64,000 bases of DNA from Streptomyces sp. MRC013 (GCF_023614235.1 NZ_CP094264.1:2976001-3040000); one strand, 5' to 3'; shown: positions 19,281-28,868, counted from the stretch's first letter. The notes: generated from the letters alone by a model not told the origin. Made by a program: numbers and translations.

Positions 19281-19529
19281 TCAGGCCGCGAGCTCGGTGC
19301 GGGCCGCCTCCAGCCCGGGGGACGCGCTGGCGTCGGCCGACCGGGCGAGGAGGGCGTCGGCCGTCGCCAGGGCGTCCTCGATGCGGGTGGTGGCGGTGGT
19401 GACGCACAGCGTGTAGGTGATGTCGTCCAACTGCTGCTCGAGCCCCGTCTCGCCGCGGCTGTGCGCGATGCGCAGGTCCGCGTAGCGGGCGAGCAGGGAA
19501 CGCAGGTGGCGGGGATCGGGTGTCAGCAC
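19281..19529 (-). CDS. DUF5133-like small protein
   Basis: 82 aa, helical. It resembles DUF5133 proteins of Streptomyces ([22 protein letters not shown]... and a YTLCVTT segment). Start GTG 19529 is chosen because GGAGGTC lies 7 nt upstream; the ATG at 19544 would place that site inside the gene. Function is unknown. It is divergent from cysS, with a 140-bp gap. Confidence 0.7.
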   Translation of the reverse strand: MLTPDPRHLRSLLARYADLRIAHSRGETGLEQQLDDITYTLCVTTATTRIEDALATADALLARSADASASPGLEAARTELAA

Positions 19530-19669
19530 GTCGCAGACCTCCATCGATGGGCCGGGACCGCGCGCCTACCCCGTCTTCGATCAAGCATGCGCGGGGGCCG
19601 CGGAAAAGGTGCGGCCGGAGTTTCGAACTGACGGGTGTGGGAAGCGGAACCGCCCACTACTCTGGACCG

Positions 19670-21070
19670 GTGACTATTCGGCTGTACGACACCAACGCCC
19701 GGCAGATCCGCGACTTCGCACCCCTCGAGCCGGGGCGCGTCTCGATCTATCTGTGCGGCGCCACTGTGCAGGCGGCCCCCCACATCGGCCACATCAGATC
19801 CGGGTTGAACTTCGACATCATGCGTCGCTGGTTCGCCTACCGCGGCTACGAGGTCACCTTCGTCCGCAACGTCACCGACATCGACGACAAGATCATCGCG
19901 AAGGCCGCCGACCAGGGCCGCCCGTGGTGGTCGATCGGGTACGAGAACGAGCGGGCGTTCAACGACGGCTACCGTGTCCTCGGCTGCCTGCCGCCCACGT
20001 ACGAGCCCCGTGCCACCGGGCACGTACCCGAGATGGTCGAGATGATGCGCGGTCTCATCGAGCGGGGGCACGCCTACGAGGCGGAAGGCAACGTCTACTT
20101 CGACGTGCGGTCCTTCCCCGGCTACCTGGAACTGTCCCGGCAGGACCTGGACGACCTGCGCCAGCCGTCCGGCGAGGGGGAGACCGGCAAGCGCGACCCG
20201 CGGGACTTCGCCATGTGGAAGGCCGCCAAGCCCGGCGAACCCAGCTGGGAGACGCCCTGGGGCCGCGGCCGGCCGGGCTGGCACCTGGAGTGCTCGGCCA
20301 TGGCCCACAAGTACCTGGGCGGGGTCTTCGACGTCCACGGCGGCGGCCTGGACCTGGTCTTCCCCCACCACGAGAACGAGATCGCCCAGGCCAAGGCGTA
20401 CGGCGACGAGTTCGCCCGGTACTGGGTGCACAACGCCTGGGTGACCATGAGCGGCGAGAAGATGTCGAAGTCGCTCGGCAACTCCGTCCTCGTCTCGGAG
20501 ATGGTCAAGAAGTGGCGCCCCGTCGTCCTGCGCTACTACCTCGGTACCCCGCACTACCGGTCGATGATCGAGTACAGCGAGGAGGCCCTGCGCGAGGCGG
20601 ACGCCGCGTACGCGCGGATCGAGGGCTTCGTCCAGCGGGTCGTCGAGAAGGCCGGCCGGGCCGTCGAGCCCGCGGACGAGGTGCCGCCGGCGTTCGCCGA
20701 GGCCATGGACGACGACCTGGGCGTCCCGCAGGCGCTCGCGGTGATCCACAACACGGTACGCCAGGGCAACAGCGCCCTCGCCGCCGACGACAAGGACGCG
20801 GCCACCGCCCGCCTCTCGGAGGTCCGGGCGATGCTCGGCGTCCTCGGTCTGGACCCGCTCGACCCGCACTGGGCGGGCGAGGGCGGCGACGCCCAGAGCC
20901 TGCACGGCGTCGTCGACAGCCTCGTGCGGATGGTCCTCGACCAGCGGGAGGCGGCCCGCGCCCGCAAGGACTGGGCCACCGCCGACGCGATCCGCGACCA
21001 GCTCGGGCAGTCCGGACTCTCCGTCGAGGACGGCCCGGACGGTCCCCGCTGGACGCTCGGCGCCCGCTGA
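19670..21070 (+). CDS. cysS: Cysteinyl-tRNA synthetase
   Basis: Charges tRNA-Cys. 466 aa class Ia synthetase with the HIGH-type motif [10 protein letters not shown], the KMSKS motif in [11 protein letters not shown] and zinc-site residues ([25 protein letters not shown]). The length and the C-terminal DALR-like anticodon region separate it from the shorter paralogue MshC. GTG 19670 has TACTCT exactly 6 nt upstream, so the mRNA is probably leaderless. Confidence 0.95.
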   Translation: MTIRLYDTNARQIRDFAPLEPGRVSIYLCGATVQAAPHIGHIRSGLNFDIMRRWFAYRGYEVTFVRNVTDIDDKIIAKAADQGRPWWSIGYENERAFNDGYRVLGCLPPTYEPRATGHVPEMVEMMRGLIERGHAYEAEGNVYFDVRSFPGYLELSRQDLDDLRQPSGEGETGKRDPRDFAMWKAAKPGEPSWETPWGRGRPGWHLECSAMAHKYLGGVFDVHGGGLDLVFPHHENEIAQAKAYGDEFARYWVHNAWVTMSGEKMSKSLGNSVLVSEMVKKWRPVVLRYYLGTPHYRSMIEYSEEALREADAAYARIEGFVQRVVEKAGRAVEPADEVPPAFAEAMDDDLGVPQALAVIHNTVRQGNSALAADDKDAATARLSEVRAMLGVLGLDPLDPHWAGEGGDAQSLHGVVDSLVRMVLDQREAARARKDWATADAIRDQLGQSGLSVEDGPDGPRWTLGAR

Positions 21071-21082
21071 AACGCCCCTCGA

Positions 21083-21111
21083 TGTGCCGCCCGGCCCGGC
21101 CGGGCGGCACA
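21083..21111 (+). terminator. Hairpin terminator after cysS
   Basis: Perfect 13-bp stem TGTGCCGCCCGGC / GCCGGGCGGCACA with a 3-nt loop, 12 nt after the cysS stop. Confidence 0.8.
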
Positions 21112-21156
21112 CTGGCGTATGTACGACTGTGAAGTGTGACGACAGACAGGTAGGTC

Positions 21157-22107
21157 ATGGCCGGGAACAGCCAGCGCAGGAACCGCCGCACCAGCAACAA
21201 GAAGGGCGCGACGGTCGGCAGCGGTGGCAACCGGCGCCGTTCGCTCGAGGGCAAGGGCCCGACGCCGCCCGCGCACATGCGCAAGGGCCACGTGAAGAAC
21301 CGCGTCGCCAACGCGAAGGCCAAGCAGGCCGCGCGCCGCCCCGTCGCCCGGCGCGGCGGCAAGGGCCAGTCCGAGATGGTCGTCGGCCGCAACCCGGTCT
21401 ACGAGGCCCTGCGCGACGGCGTCCCCGCGACCACGCTCTACGTCCAGCAGTTCATCGACAACGACGAGCGGGTGCGCGACGCGCTCAAGCTGGCGGCCGA
21501 CCGCGGCGGCATCCACCTGATGGAGGCCCCGCGCGCCGAGCTCGACCGGATGACCGGCGGCCTGAACCACCAGGGCCTCGTCCTCCAGGTCCCGCCGTAC
21601 GAGTACGCCCACCCCGAGGACCTGGCCGCCGCCGCGTACGACGAGGGCGAGGAGCCGCTGATCGTCGCCCTCGACGGCGTCACCGACCCCCGGAACCTCG
21701 GTGCGATCGTCCGGTCCGTGTCGGCGTTCGGCGGGCACGGCGTCGTCGTCCCGGAGCGGCGCGCCGCCGGCATGACGGCGGGGGCGTGGAAGACCTCCGC
21801 CGGCACCGCCGCCCGCACGCCCGTCGCCCGGGCCACCAACCTGACGCGCGCGCTGGAGGCGTACCAGAAGGCCGGGCTGACCGTCGTCGGCCTCGCCGCC
21901 GAGGGCGAGACCGAGGTCGGCGACCTGGAGGCGCTCGCGGGCCCGGTCGTCATCGTCGTCGGCAGCGAGGGCAAGGGTCTGTCCCGGCTCGTCGGGGAGA
22001 CCTGCGACCACCTCGTCCGCATCCCGATGCCGGGCGGCGCGGAGTCGCTGAACGCGGGCGTCGCCGCCGGTGTGGTGCTGTACGAGGCGGCGCGCCGCCG
22101 CGGCTGA
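21157..22107 (+). CDS. rlmB: 23S rRNA 2'-O-ribose methyltransferase (RlmB/SpoU family)
   Basis: 316 aa. A strongly basic, probably disordered N-terminal extension (about residues 1-65) precedes the substrate-binding domain ([14 protein letters not shown]). The SPOUT knot motifs follow: [28 protein letters not shown] and [18 protein letters not shown]. It methylates a guanosine or equivalent ribose in 23S rRNA; the exact position is inferred from family. ATG 21157 follows AGGTAGG. Confidence 0.9.
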   Translation: MAGNSQRRNRRTSNKKGATVGSGGNRRRSLEGKGPTPPAHMRKGHVKNRVANAKAKQAARRPVARRGGKGQSEMVVGRNPVYEALRDGVPATTLYVQQFIDNDERVRDALKLAADRGGIHLMEAPRAELDRMTGGLNHQGLVLQVPPYEYAHPEDLAAAAYDEGEEPLIVALDGVTDPRNLGAIVRSVSAFGGHGVVVPERRAAGMTAGAWKTSAGTAARTPVARATNLTRALEAYQKAGLTVVGLAAEGETEVGDLEALAGPVVIVVGSEGKGLSRLVGETCDHLVRIPMPGGAESLNAGVAAGVVLYEAARRRG

Positions 22108-22262
22108 CCGCCCGGGCCCCGGGCGTCCGCCCTTCGCGGGTGCCCCGTCCGCGCCTTCCGGTGCCCCCGGTACCGGGGGGCGCGTCGTGATCTTGACGGG
22201 TCTCGGACATTTGGGGGCCGCCGGAGCAGTGTCCTAAAGCGCCACCGCTCGGTTAGACGGGT

Positions 22263-23912
22263 GTGGACACCAGAACGCCCCGGCCCGGCTTCGATGATCA
22301 GCCTGCGCTGAACATGGTCAAGGTGCACAGCGACCCCGCGCAGGTCATCGTGAACCACGCCAGTTTCCGGGTAGAGCTCGCCCCGGTCCGAAAGCCCCGG
22401 TTCGCCGACCCCGGCCGCGTCCCCGCCGTGAGCGGCGGGAGCCGGCGGCGGGCGCCCGTCGTGTGGAGCGGCAAGTCCTCGCCCGGTGACCCCGGCGCGA
22501 CCGGGCTCCTCCAGGCCGTACGCGACTCCGCCGCCGTCGACACCCTCGACCGCACGGCGGCCGTCCCGCGCGTGGACGTCGAGGCGGGCGCCACCAGGAC
22601 GCTCCCGCGCGTCGGCAGCTCCGGTGACACGCTGCCGACGCCCGTCGTCGGCGGGCGTCGCGACCCCGGGGCGCCGCTGCTGCCGCCCATGCGGCGCGCC
22701 GAGGGCGCCTACGACGCGCGTCCCGAGGACACCGCCGCCCCCGGCGACGACGACTCCCGGTACGAGCCGGCGTACGAGGCGGACCACGGACCCGACGGCT
22801 ACGACGACGGCTACGACGACGAGGACCGCGACGCGTACGCCGAGGAGTCCGCCGCGCACCACCGCCACGCCTACTACCCCGGCCGCCGGATGAACCTCGG
22901 GGTCGTGCTGCTGCCCCTGCGCGTCTTCCTCGGCCTCATCTCCGTCTACGCCGGCATGGGCAAGCTCTGCGACCCCGTCTACTTCGACGGCGGCGAGCGC
23001 GGCTCGCTGGTCCGGTGGCTCACCTCGCTGGAGCCGTGGCCGCTCGCCGAGCCCCTGCGGGACTTCGCCCTGTCCCATCCGGTCGGCGCGGGCCTCAGCG
23101 TGGCGTTCACCCAGGTCGTCGTGGGCGTCCTCACCATCCTCGGACTGTGGCAGCGGGTCGCCGCCGCGTTCGGCGCGCTGCTGTCGGCGGCGCTGCTGCT
23201 GACGATGAGCTGGCGGGCCGTACCGGTGTACGAGACGCCCGACATCATCTACCTCGCCGCCTGGTCGCCGCTGCTCATCGCCGGGGCGCCGGTCTACTCC
23301 GTCGACGGCCGCCTCGCGGGCGAGGCCTGGCGGACGCTCGGGCCGCGCGCCGCCCTGTGGGCGCTGCGCCGCCGCGTCCTGCGCCGCGGCGCGGTCGTCG
23401 CGGCCGTGGTGGCGGGGCTGACGCTGCTCGTCGGCTCGGTGCTCGGCGGGGCCGTGCGCTCCTCCGACCTGATCACCGTGCCCGGCCCGGACGCCGACCC
23501 GACGAACCACCTGCCCGGCCGGCCCCTGCCCGAGGAGCCCGCGGAGAGCGGATCCGCGAGCGCGTCGGCGGAGGCGCCGGAGCCGTCCGAGTCGGCCTCC
23601 CCCTCCGAGTCGGCCACCCCGAGCGAGAGCCCCACGGCCGGCCGGGAGGCGGAGGAGGAACCGGTGCACGACGGCGGCCGGGTCGAGGAGGAGCCCACCG
23701 CCACGGAGGGTACCGGCGAGGTCCTCCAGGAGCCCCGCCCCGAACCGCCGCCGGTCACCAGCGCCGGCCCCACGTCCGGCATCGGCGGCTTCGGCGGCGA
23801 GGACTTCGGCTCGGACGGCACGGAGGACGGTTCGTCCGGCGGTTCGTCCGGCGGCTCCTCCGGCGGGGACATCGGCGGCAACCGCAACCCGCTGGGCGGT
23901 CTCCTCGGGTGA
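22263..23912 (+). CDS. DoxX-family membrane protein with long disordered ends
   Basis: 549 aa. The N-terminal 210 residues are polar and acidic (DDGYDDEDRDAY). A DoxX-like module of about four transmembrane helices (residues about 215-350) carries LRVFLGLISVYAGMGKL. Another hydrophobic segment lies at about 380-405, followed by a Ser/Pro/Glu-rich tail ending in Gly/Ser repeats. DoxX proteins have been linked to quinone or thiol redox processes. The GTG at 22263 has no clear ribosome site. Function is not established. Confidence 0.75.
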   Translation: MDTRTPRPGFDDQPALNMVKVHSDPAQVIVNHASFRVELAPVRKPRFADPGRVPAVSGGSRRRAPVVWSGKSSPGDPGATGLLQAVRDSAAVDTLDRTAAVPRVDVEAGATRTLPRVGSSGDTLPTPVVGGRRDPGAPLLPPMRRAEGAYDARPEDTAAPGDDDSRYEPAYEADHGPDGYDDGYDDEDRDAYAEESAAHHRHAYYPGRRMNLGVVLLPLRVFLGLISVYAGMGKLCDPVYFDGGERGSLVRWLTSLEPWPLAEPLRDFALSHPVGAGLSVAFTQVVVGVLTILGLWQRVAAAFGALLSAALLLTMSWRAVPVYETPDIIYLAAWSPLLIAGAPVYSVDGRLAGEAWRTLGPRAALWALRRRVLRRGAVVAAVVAGLTLLVGSVLGGAVRSSDLITVPGPDADPTNHLPGRPLPEEPAESGSASASAEAPEPSESASPSESATPSESPTAGREAEEEPVHDGGRVEEEPTATEGTGEVLQEPRPEPPPVTSAGPTSGIGGFGGEDFGSDGTEDGSSGGSSGGSSGGDIGGNRNPLGGLLG

Positions 23913-23995
23913 CCGGGCGGCCCGGGGCCTTCCCGCCCCCTCCGGGCCACGGAACCCGGAGGCGGCCGGCGCGAGGGCGCGCCGGCCGCCTCCGG

Positions 23996-24026
23996 CCGTT
24001 TCCCGGAAACGGCAACGTCCGTTGCC
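23996..24026. promoter_or_regulatory. Two adjacent palindromes upstream of the Xre-cupin gene
   Basis: CCGTTTCCCGGAAACGG (23996-24012) abuts GGCAACGTCCGTTGCC (24011-24026; 7-bp arms, 2-nt centre), ending 23 nt before the regulator start. This is a likely autoregulatory operator; the proximal palindrome could also pair in the mRNA leader. Confidence 0.5.
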
Positions 24027-24049
24027 ATTCCCAGGACGGCCGGGGTCCA

Positions 24050-24727
24050 ATGACGGGCATGCGGTACGAGACGCCAGAGCACCGGTCCGTGCGGCGGCCG
24101 GCCCCCTCCGCCCCGCGTCCCGCCGACATGGAGCAGGCCCTCGCCCGGGTCGGGCCCCGGCTGAGGGAGCTCCGGCGGAGGCGCGGGGCGACCCTCGCCG
24201 AACTGTCCGGTGCGACCGGGATCTCGCGCAGCACCCTCTCCCGGCTGGAGACCGGGCAGCGGCGGCCCACGCTCGAACTGCTGCTGCCGCTCTCCCGGGT
24301 CCACCAGGTGCCGCTGGACGAGCTGGTCGGCGCCCCCGACGTGGGGGACCCGCGCGTCCGGCTCAAGCCGCGTACCGTGCACGGTTCGACCGTCGTGCCG
24401 CTCACCCGGCAGCCTGGTCCGATGCAGACGTACAAGACGGTCATCCCGGCGTCCCGCGCCACGCCCGACCCGCGCGTCCACGAGGGACACGAGTGGCTGT
24501 ACGTGCTGGCGGGCCGGCTGCGGCTGGTGCTCGGCGACCACGATCTGGTACTGGGACCCGGCGAGGCCGCGGAGTTCGACACGCGGGTGCCGCACTGGTT
24601 CGGCAGCACCGGGGAGGGCCCGGTGGAACTGCTCAGCATCTTCGGCCCCCAGGGACGGCGGATGCACGTACGGGCGCGGACGCGCCGCGACGCGGTCGCG
24701 ACGGACGGGCCCGGCCGGACCGGGTGA
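24050..24727 (+). CDS. Xre-family regulator with C-terminal cupin
   Basis: 225 aa. The helix-turn-helix (about residues 35-90) reads LRELRRRRGATLAELSGATG-ISRSTLSRLE. The C-terminal cupin_2 domain (about 130-205) has HEGHEWLYVLAGRLRLVLG and the second motif LGPGEAAEFDTRVPHWFG. Such proteins repress metabolic genes in response to a small ligand or metal held by the cupin. ATG 24050 and 24059 are both possible. Palindromes just upstream suggest self-regulation. Confidence 0.85.
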   Translation: MTGMRYETPEHRSVRRPAPSAPRPADMEQALARVGPRLRELRRRRGATLAELSGATGISRSTLSRLETGQRRPTLELLLPLSRVHQVPLDELVGAPDVGDPRVRLKPRTVHGSTVVPLTRQPGPMQTYKTVIPASRATPDPRVHEGHEWLYVLAGRLRLVLGDHDLVLGPGEAAEFDTRVPHWFGSTGEGPVELLSIFGPQGRRMHVRARTRRDAVATDGPGRTG

Positions 24728-24799
24728 GGGGCCCGGCCGGCGCGCACGCCGCGGCCCGCCGTGGGGGAGGGGCCTCCACCGCCGGGGCGCGGCCCCTCG

Positions 24800-25537
24800 T
24801 CACGCCTGCGCGGTGCCCGGGACCCGCTCCCGCGCGGCCAGCTCCCTGGCGGCCTCCGCCAGGTCCTTCGCCGTGTCGATGGCCCGCCAGTAGGCGCCCT
24901 GGGGCAGGGGGAACCCGGCGAGGCGCCGTTCGCGGGCGAGCCCGGGGAAGGTGGTCCGCTCGTGATCGCCGCGCTCGGGCAGCAGCTCGCGGAAGGCCGC
25001 GGAGAACACGTACACGCCCGCGTTGATCAGGTACGGAGACGGGGGCGCCTCGATGAAGTCGGTGATGTGCCCGAACGCGTCGGTCTCGACGGCACCCCAG
25101 GGGATGCGGGGGCGGGCCAGGGCGAGCGTGGCGATGGCGTCGCGCTCGGCGTGGAACCCGGCCATCTCGCGCAGCGAGAACCGGGTCCAGATGTCGCCGT
25201 TCGTCGCGTACCAGGGCTCGTCGGGGTACGGCAGGTGGGCCGCCGCGTACTTCAGGCCGCCACCGCGGCCCAGCGGCTCCTCCTCGACGACGGTGGTGAC
25301 GTGCAGGGGCGGTTCGGCCTCGTCGAGCCACCGCCGCAGGACGTCGGCGAGGTGGCCGCAGGAGACGACCGCGTGGGTCACGCCCTCGGCGGCCAGCCAC
25401 GACAGCTGGTGGCCGATGATCGGGATCCCGGTGCCCGGGATCTCGACCATCGGCTTGGGGCGGTCGTCGGTGTAGGGGCGCAGACGGGACCCCTGGCCGC
25501 CCGCCAGGACGACGGCCTGCGTCGGAGTGGTGTGCAT
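24800..25537 (-). CDS. Sugar-phosphate nucleotidyltransferase-like protein
   Basis: 245 aa single-domain nucleotidyltransferase of the GlmU/RfbA type (COG1208-like). The N-terminal NTP-binding signature GGQGSRLRPYTDDRPKPM is intact, with later ATNGDIWT (metal-binding Asp) and LINAGVYVFS. The left-handed helix acyltransferase domain is absent. Sugar and nucleotide cannot be deduced. The ATG at 25537 is chosen; the frame remains open to 25609. It is convergent with the Xre-cupin gene, with an 8-bp GAGGGGCC hairpin (24767-24798) between them. Confidence 0.85.
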   Translation of the reverse strand: MHTTPTQAVVLAGGQGSRLRPYTDDRPKPMVEIPGTGIPIIGHQLSWLAAEGVTHAVVSCGHLADVLRRWLDEAEPPLHVTTVVEEEPLGRGGGLKYAAAHLPYPDEPWYATNGDIWTRFSLREMAGFHAERDAIATLALARPRIPWGAVETDAFGHITDFIEAPPSPYLINAGVYVFSAAFRELLPERGDHERTTFPGLARERRLAGFPLPQGAYWRAIDTAKDLAEAARELAARERVPGTAQA

Positions 25538-25586
25538 ACCGGGCACGATAGGCGTACCGCGGTGGTCACGGGGCGCGCTCCGCCGC

Positions 25587-26003
25587 TCAGCTCGCCGAGG
25601 CGACGCCACCGGCGAACGACGTGTCGCAGACGGGCCGCGAGTAGGACTGCGCCTCGGTCGGGCCGTAGACGCGGACGGCGGCGGCGCCCAGGTCGCGGGC
25701 GATCGACCCGCAGTGCCCGGCGAGGGACGGGCTGTCCTCCACGGCGCGCTGGAGGTGCGTCAGGGCGACACCCGGGTCCTCGCGCTCCAGCTCCGCCAGG
25801 AGCCGGTCGCGGAGCACGTCCTGCGGGGCGCGCGGCGCGGCCGACCGCACCGGGACGTTCTCCGCGGAGGCGGTGAGGATCTGGGTGGCGGAGCGCTGGC
25901 CCGTCCAGGGCACGCTGGAGACCGCGAGCGTGCCGGAGAGGACCAGGACGACGGGCAGGACGAGGGCGAGGGAACGGCCGATGCGGCGTGCTGTCTGGTT
26001 CAC
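25587..26003 (-). CDS. Membrane-anchored secreted protein of unknown function
   Basis: 138 aa. Residues about 12-33 form a signal anchor (SLALVLPVVLVLSGTLAV). The exported part has two Cys (HCGSIARDLG... and SRPVCDTSFAGG) that could form a disulfide. I do not recognise a domain; I believe similar proteins occur in other Streptomyces at this place. GTG 26003 lacks a good ribosome site. Upstream of the nucleotidyltransferase on the same strand, 49 bp away. Confidence 0.6.
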   Translation of the reverse strand: MNQTARRIGRSLALVLPVVLVLSGTLAVSSVPWTGQRSATQILTASAENVPVRSAAPRAPQDVLRDRLLAELEREDPGVALTHLQRAVEDSPSLAGHCGSIARDLGAAAVRVYGPTEAQSYSRPVCDTSFAGGVASAS

Positions 26004-26245
26004 GGAGGCGAGCGTAGCGCTCGGTGAAGTTTCGGGGACGCTCGGTCACTCTGACGAGGGAGGTTTCTCCGCCCTACCGTGCGACCCGTGTTGACGGGAG
26101 TCATCCGAAATGACCGATGCGCCGGGGTATTTCCGTATCGGGGGGCGCGGGCGGCTCCGCGCCAGGGGGTGCGGCTACGGGCGGCTCGCGCCGGGAGGTG
26201 CGGTCGCGGGCGGCTCCGCGCGGTGCCGCCCGCGGCCGGACGGGG

Positions 26246-27382
26246 TCAGTCGCTGAGGCGCTCGCCGGTGGAGGTGGAGAAGACGTGCAGCTCGCCCGGG
26301 CGCGGGACGACGTGCAGCTCGGAGCCCTTCTCCGGGACGGAGCGGCCGCCGACGCGGACGACGAGGTCCTTCGGCTCACCGCCGACGAGGGCGGAGCCGT
26401 ACACGTAGCCGTCGGCGCCGAGCTCCTCGACGACGCTGACGGAGACGGCGAGGCCGGCCGGGGCGGAGGCGTCCTTGGACAGGGCCCGGGCGGCGTCGGC
26501 GCCCCCGTGCTCGACGACGTCGAAGTGCTCGGGCCGGATGCCGACCGTGACGGTCGTGTCGCCCCTGGCGGTGGCGGCGGCGAGGGCCTCGCGCGACACG
26601 GGGACGACGCTGTTGCCGAACGTGACGCCGCCGTCGGTGATCGGCACCTCGACCAGGTTCATGGCGGGGGAGCCGATGAAGCCGGCGACGAAGAGGTTGG
26701 CGGGGCGGTCGTACATGTTGCGCGGGGTGTCGACCTGCTGGAGCAGGCCGTCCTTGAGAACGGCGACGCGGTCGCCCATGGTGAGGGCCTCGACCTGGTC
26801 GTGCGTGACGTACACGGTGGTGATGCCGAGGCGCCGCTGCAGGGAGGCGATCTGCGTGCGCGTGGAGACCCGGAGCTTGGCGTCGAGGTTCGACAGCGGC
26901 TCGTCCATGAGGAAGACCCGCGGCTCGCGGACGATGGCGCGGCCCATGGCGACGCGCTGGCGTTGGCCGCCGGAGAGCGCCTTCGGCTTGCGGTCGAGGT
27001 ACTCGGTCAGGTCGAGGATCCTCGCGGCCTCCTCGACCTTCCGGCGGATCTCCGCCTTGTTGACGCCGGCGATCTTCAGGGCGAAGCCCATGTTGTCGGC
27101 GACGGTCATGTGCGGGTAGAGCGCGTAGTTCTGGAACACCATGGCGATGTCCCGGTCCTTCGGCGGCAGGTGGGTGACGTCGCGGTCGCCGATGCGGATC
27201 GCGCCGCTGTTGACGTCCTCCAGGCCCGCGAGCATGCGCAGGGAGGTGGACTTGCCGCAGCCGGAGGGCCCGACGAGGACGAGGAACTCACCGTCCGCGA
27301 TCTCGATTTCGAGCCGGTCGACGGCGGGCCTGGTGCCGCCCGGGTAGAGCCGGGTGGCCTTGTCGAACGTGACAGACGCCAT
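26246..27382 (-). CDS. msiK: Multiple-sugar import ATPase MsiK
   Basis: 378 aa ATPase that energises several carbohydrate ABC importers in Streptomyces. Walker A GPSGCGKST, Q loop FQNYALYPHM, signature LSGGQRQRVAMGRA, Walker B VFLMDEPLSNLD and H loop VYVTHD are all present. The C-terminal OB-type regulatory domain (TOBE/MalK) fills the last 130 residues. The sequence is almost identical to MsiK as I remember it. ATG 27382 follows AAGGGACC; a start at 27400 is less likely. There are no permease genes beside it, as usual for a shared ATPase. It may serve the sugar-binding protein at 41538. Confidence 0.95.
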   Translation of the reverse strand: MASVTFDKATRLYPGGTRPAVDRLEIEIADGEFLVLVGPSGCGKSTSLRMLAGLEDVNSGAIRIGDRDVTHLPPKDRDIAMVFQNYALYPHMTVADNMGFALKIAGVNKAEIRRKVEEAARILDLTEYLDRKPKALSGGQRQRVAMGRAIVREPRVFLMDEPLSNLDAKLRVSTRTQIASLQRRLGITTVYVTHDQVEALTMGDRVAVLKDGLLQQVDTPRNMYDRPANLFVAGFIGSPAMNLVEVPITDGGVTFGNSVVPVSREALAAATARGDTTVTVGIRPEHFDVVEHGGADAARALSKDASAPAGLAVSVSVVEELGADGYVYGSALVGGEPKDLVVRVGGRSVPEKGSELHVVPRPGELHVFSTSTGERLSD

Positions 27383-27562
27383 GGTGACGGGTCCCTTCAC
27401 CGGCAGGAACGTGCCGGACGATCCGAGTAAAGGAGGTGTGCCTCGTCGGCCCGGGGAGGGCTTCCCGGTGACGCTACCCGGTGGGACGGACTCTGTCAGC
27501 GGCTCGGGCCCGGCGGGATTCCCGGCGTCGGCACACCCGCGGTTGGTTACACTGACGAGGCT

Positions 27563-27636
27563 GCCGCCTTAGCTCAGTTGGCTAGAGCGCTTGACTTGTA
27601 ATCTTGAGGTCGTCGGTTCGATTCCGACAGGCGGCT
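27563..27636 (+). tRNA. tRNA-Thr (anticodon UGU)
   Basis: All cloverleaf parts are visible: acceptor GCCGCCT/AGGCGGC, D arm GCTC/GAGC, anticodon loop CTTGTAA, T arm GTCGG-TTCGATT-CCGAC, discriminator T; CCA is not encoded. Unusually, the anticodon stem CTTGA/TCTTG has two central U-U oppositions (positions 28-42 and 29-41), so only three of five pairs are canonical. Confidence 0.9.
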
Positions 27637-27700
27637 CCGTGAGGACTCCCGGCCCGTTCGGCCGGGAGTCCTCGGCTTGTGCGGTCTCGGAGGCGTGGAG

Positions 27701-27945
27701 ATGGGGCCGGTGTGGCCGGTGTGTCCCTGTTGCGAGCAGACGTTCATCCGGGTGTACCGCTTCAAGGACGGTGGTGAACCGTTCCTGCTCTGCTCGGAGT
27801 GCGACGCCTTCTGGGGGCCCGACGACGTGGTGGGCGAGGGGACGGCCCCGTCGCTCGACGACGTGGTGGCGGCGCGGCTGGGCGTCGCGCGGAGGCCGTG
27901 TGGACGGGGCGCGCGCAGGCGGACGTCCCGGAGCCCCGGGAGTGA
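27701..27945 (+). pseudogene. Small zinc-ribbon protein, probably frameshifted at 3' end
   Basis: ATG 27701 has GGAGGCG 7 nt upstream. The protein begins with a four-Cys zinc ribbon, VCPCCEQTFIRVYRF...FLLCSECDAFW, and reads to about residue 61. The frame then stays open far into the next gene. A switch near 27885 gives AEAVWTGRAQADVPEPRE and a stop at 27943-27945. This suggests a small indel in the CGCG run there, or a sequencing error. It lies 64 bp after tRNA-Thr. Confidence 0.5.
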
Positions 27946-28043
27946 GCGGGGCGGCCCCGGCCGTGCGCGCCCGCCGGACCCCGCGGGCGCGCACGGCAGG
28001 GGGAGCCTGGACCGCGGGGTCCGGGACGGGAGAGGGTGGGGGG

Positions 28044-28517
28044 ATGATCCGCAGCGCCACCGAGGCCGACGTGCCCGCCGTCCACGCCATGATCCGCGAC
28101 CTCGCCGAGTACGAGAAGGCGCTGCACGAGGTGCGGGCCACCGAGGGGCGGCTGCGGGAGGCGCTGTTCGGGGAGCGGCCCGCCGCGTACGCGCACATCG
28201 CGCAGGACGAGGACGGCGAGACGGTCGGCTTCGCGCTGTGGTTCCTGAACTTCTCCACCTGGCGCGGGGTGCACGGCGTCTACCTGGAGGACCTGTACGT
28301 ACGTCCCGAGGCGCGCGGCGCAGGGCACGGGAAGGCGCTGCTGCGGGAGCTGGCGCGGATCTGCGTGGAGCGCGGGTACGAACGGCTGGAGTGGTCCGTC
28401 CTCGACTGGAACACCCCGTCGATCGGCTTCTACCGGGCCCTGGGCGCCCGGCCGCAGGACGAGTGGACCGTGTACCGACTGACCGACGGGGCGCTCGCGG
28501 AGCTCGCCCGGGGATAG
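28044..28517 (+). CDS. GNAT-family N-acetyltransferase
   Basis: 157 aa, close to the diamine/spermidine-type acetyltransferase branch: IRSATEADVPAVHAMIRDLAEYEK start, YLEDLYVRPEARGAGHGKALL for acetyl-CoA binding (R-x-x-G-x-G/A) and WNTPSIGFYRALGA at the end. ATG 28044 follows GGAGAGGGTGGG. It probably acetylates a small amine; the substrate is not certain. Before the mobile element at 28805 arrived, it was convergent with the gene at 30502-31002. Confidence 0.85.
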   Translation: MIRSATEADVPAVHAMIRDLAEYEKALHEVRATEGRLREALFGERPAAYAHIAQDEDGETVGFALWFLNFSTWRGVHGVYLEDLYVRPEARGAGHGKALLRELARICVERGYERLEWSVLDWNTPSIGFYRALGARPQDEWTVYRLTDGALAELARG

Positions 28518-28804
28518 GTCCCGGGACCGCGAGAGGCCCCAGGGCCGGGTGGGGCCGGTTCTGCGGCCGGACCCTGCGGAGGGGCTCTACGGGGGAGGTC
28601 CCTACGGGAGCCCTGACGGGGAAGCCCCAGGGGAGAGGCCCCACGGGACCGGGACGCCGGTCCGTCGTGCGGCGGGTCGCCGGGGCGCGGTGTGCCCGTG
28701 CCGCTCCCGCAGCGGGAACCGCCGACGCCCGCGGCTCCTCCCGGTGGCCGGCCCCGTCCTGCCGGGGCCGGACGGGGACGCCCTGCCGCGGGGGCCGGGG
28801 CCGC

Positions 28805-28868
28805 CTAGATGATCGATTCCAAGGGGTCAGTGATCGTACGAGGTGAGCGAGCGGAGGGTGTCTTGTCC
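28805..28868 (+). repeat. Left inverted repeat of the IS982-type structure
   Basis: Begins CTAGATGATCGATTCCAAGG. It includes the transposase stop codon (28827-28829) and its last 13 codons. Pairs with 30442-30505. Confidence 0.8.

Noticed and set aside
19670..21070. MshC (mycothiol ligase) instead of CysS
   Set aside because: Length of 466 aa with the full C-terminal domain and the KMSKS/HIGH spacing fit cysteinyl-tRNA synthetase; MshC is shorter.
27677..28846. One 389-aa protein starting with the zinc ribbon
   Set aside because: After about residue 65 it is Arg/Gly-rich out-of-frame shadow of the GNAT gene on the same strand.
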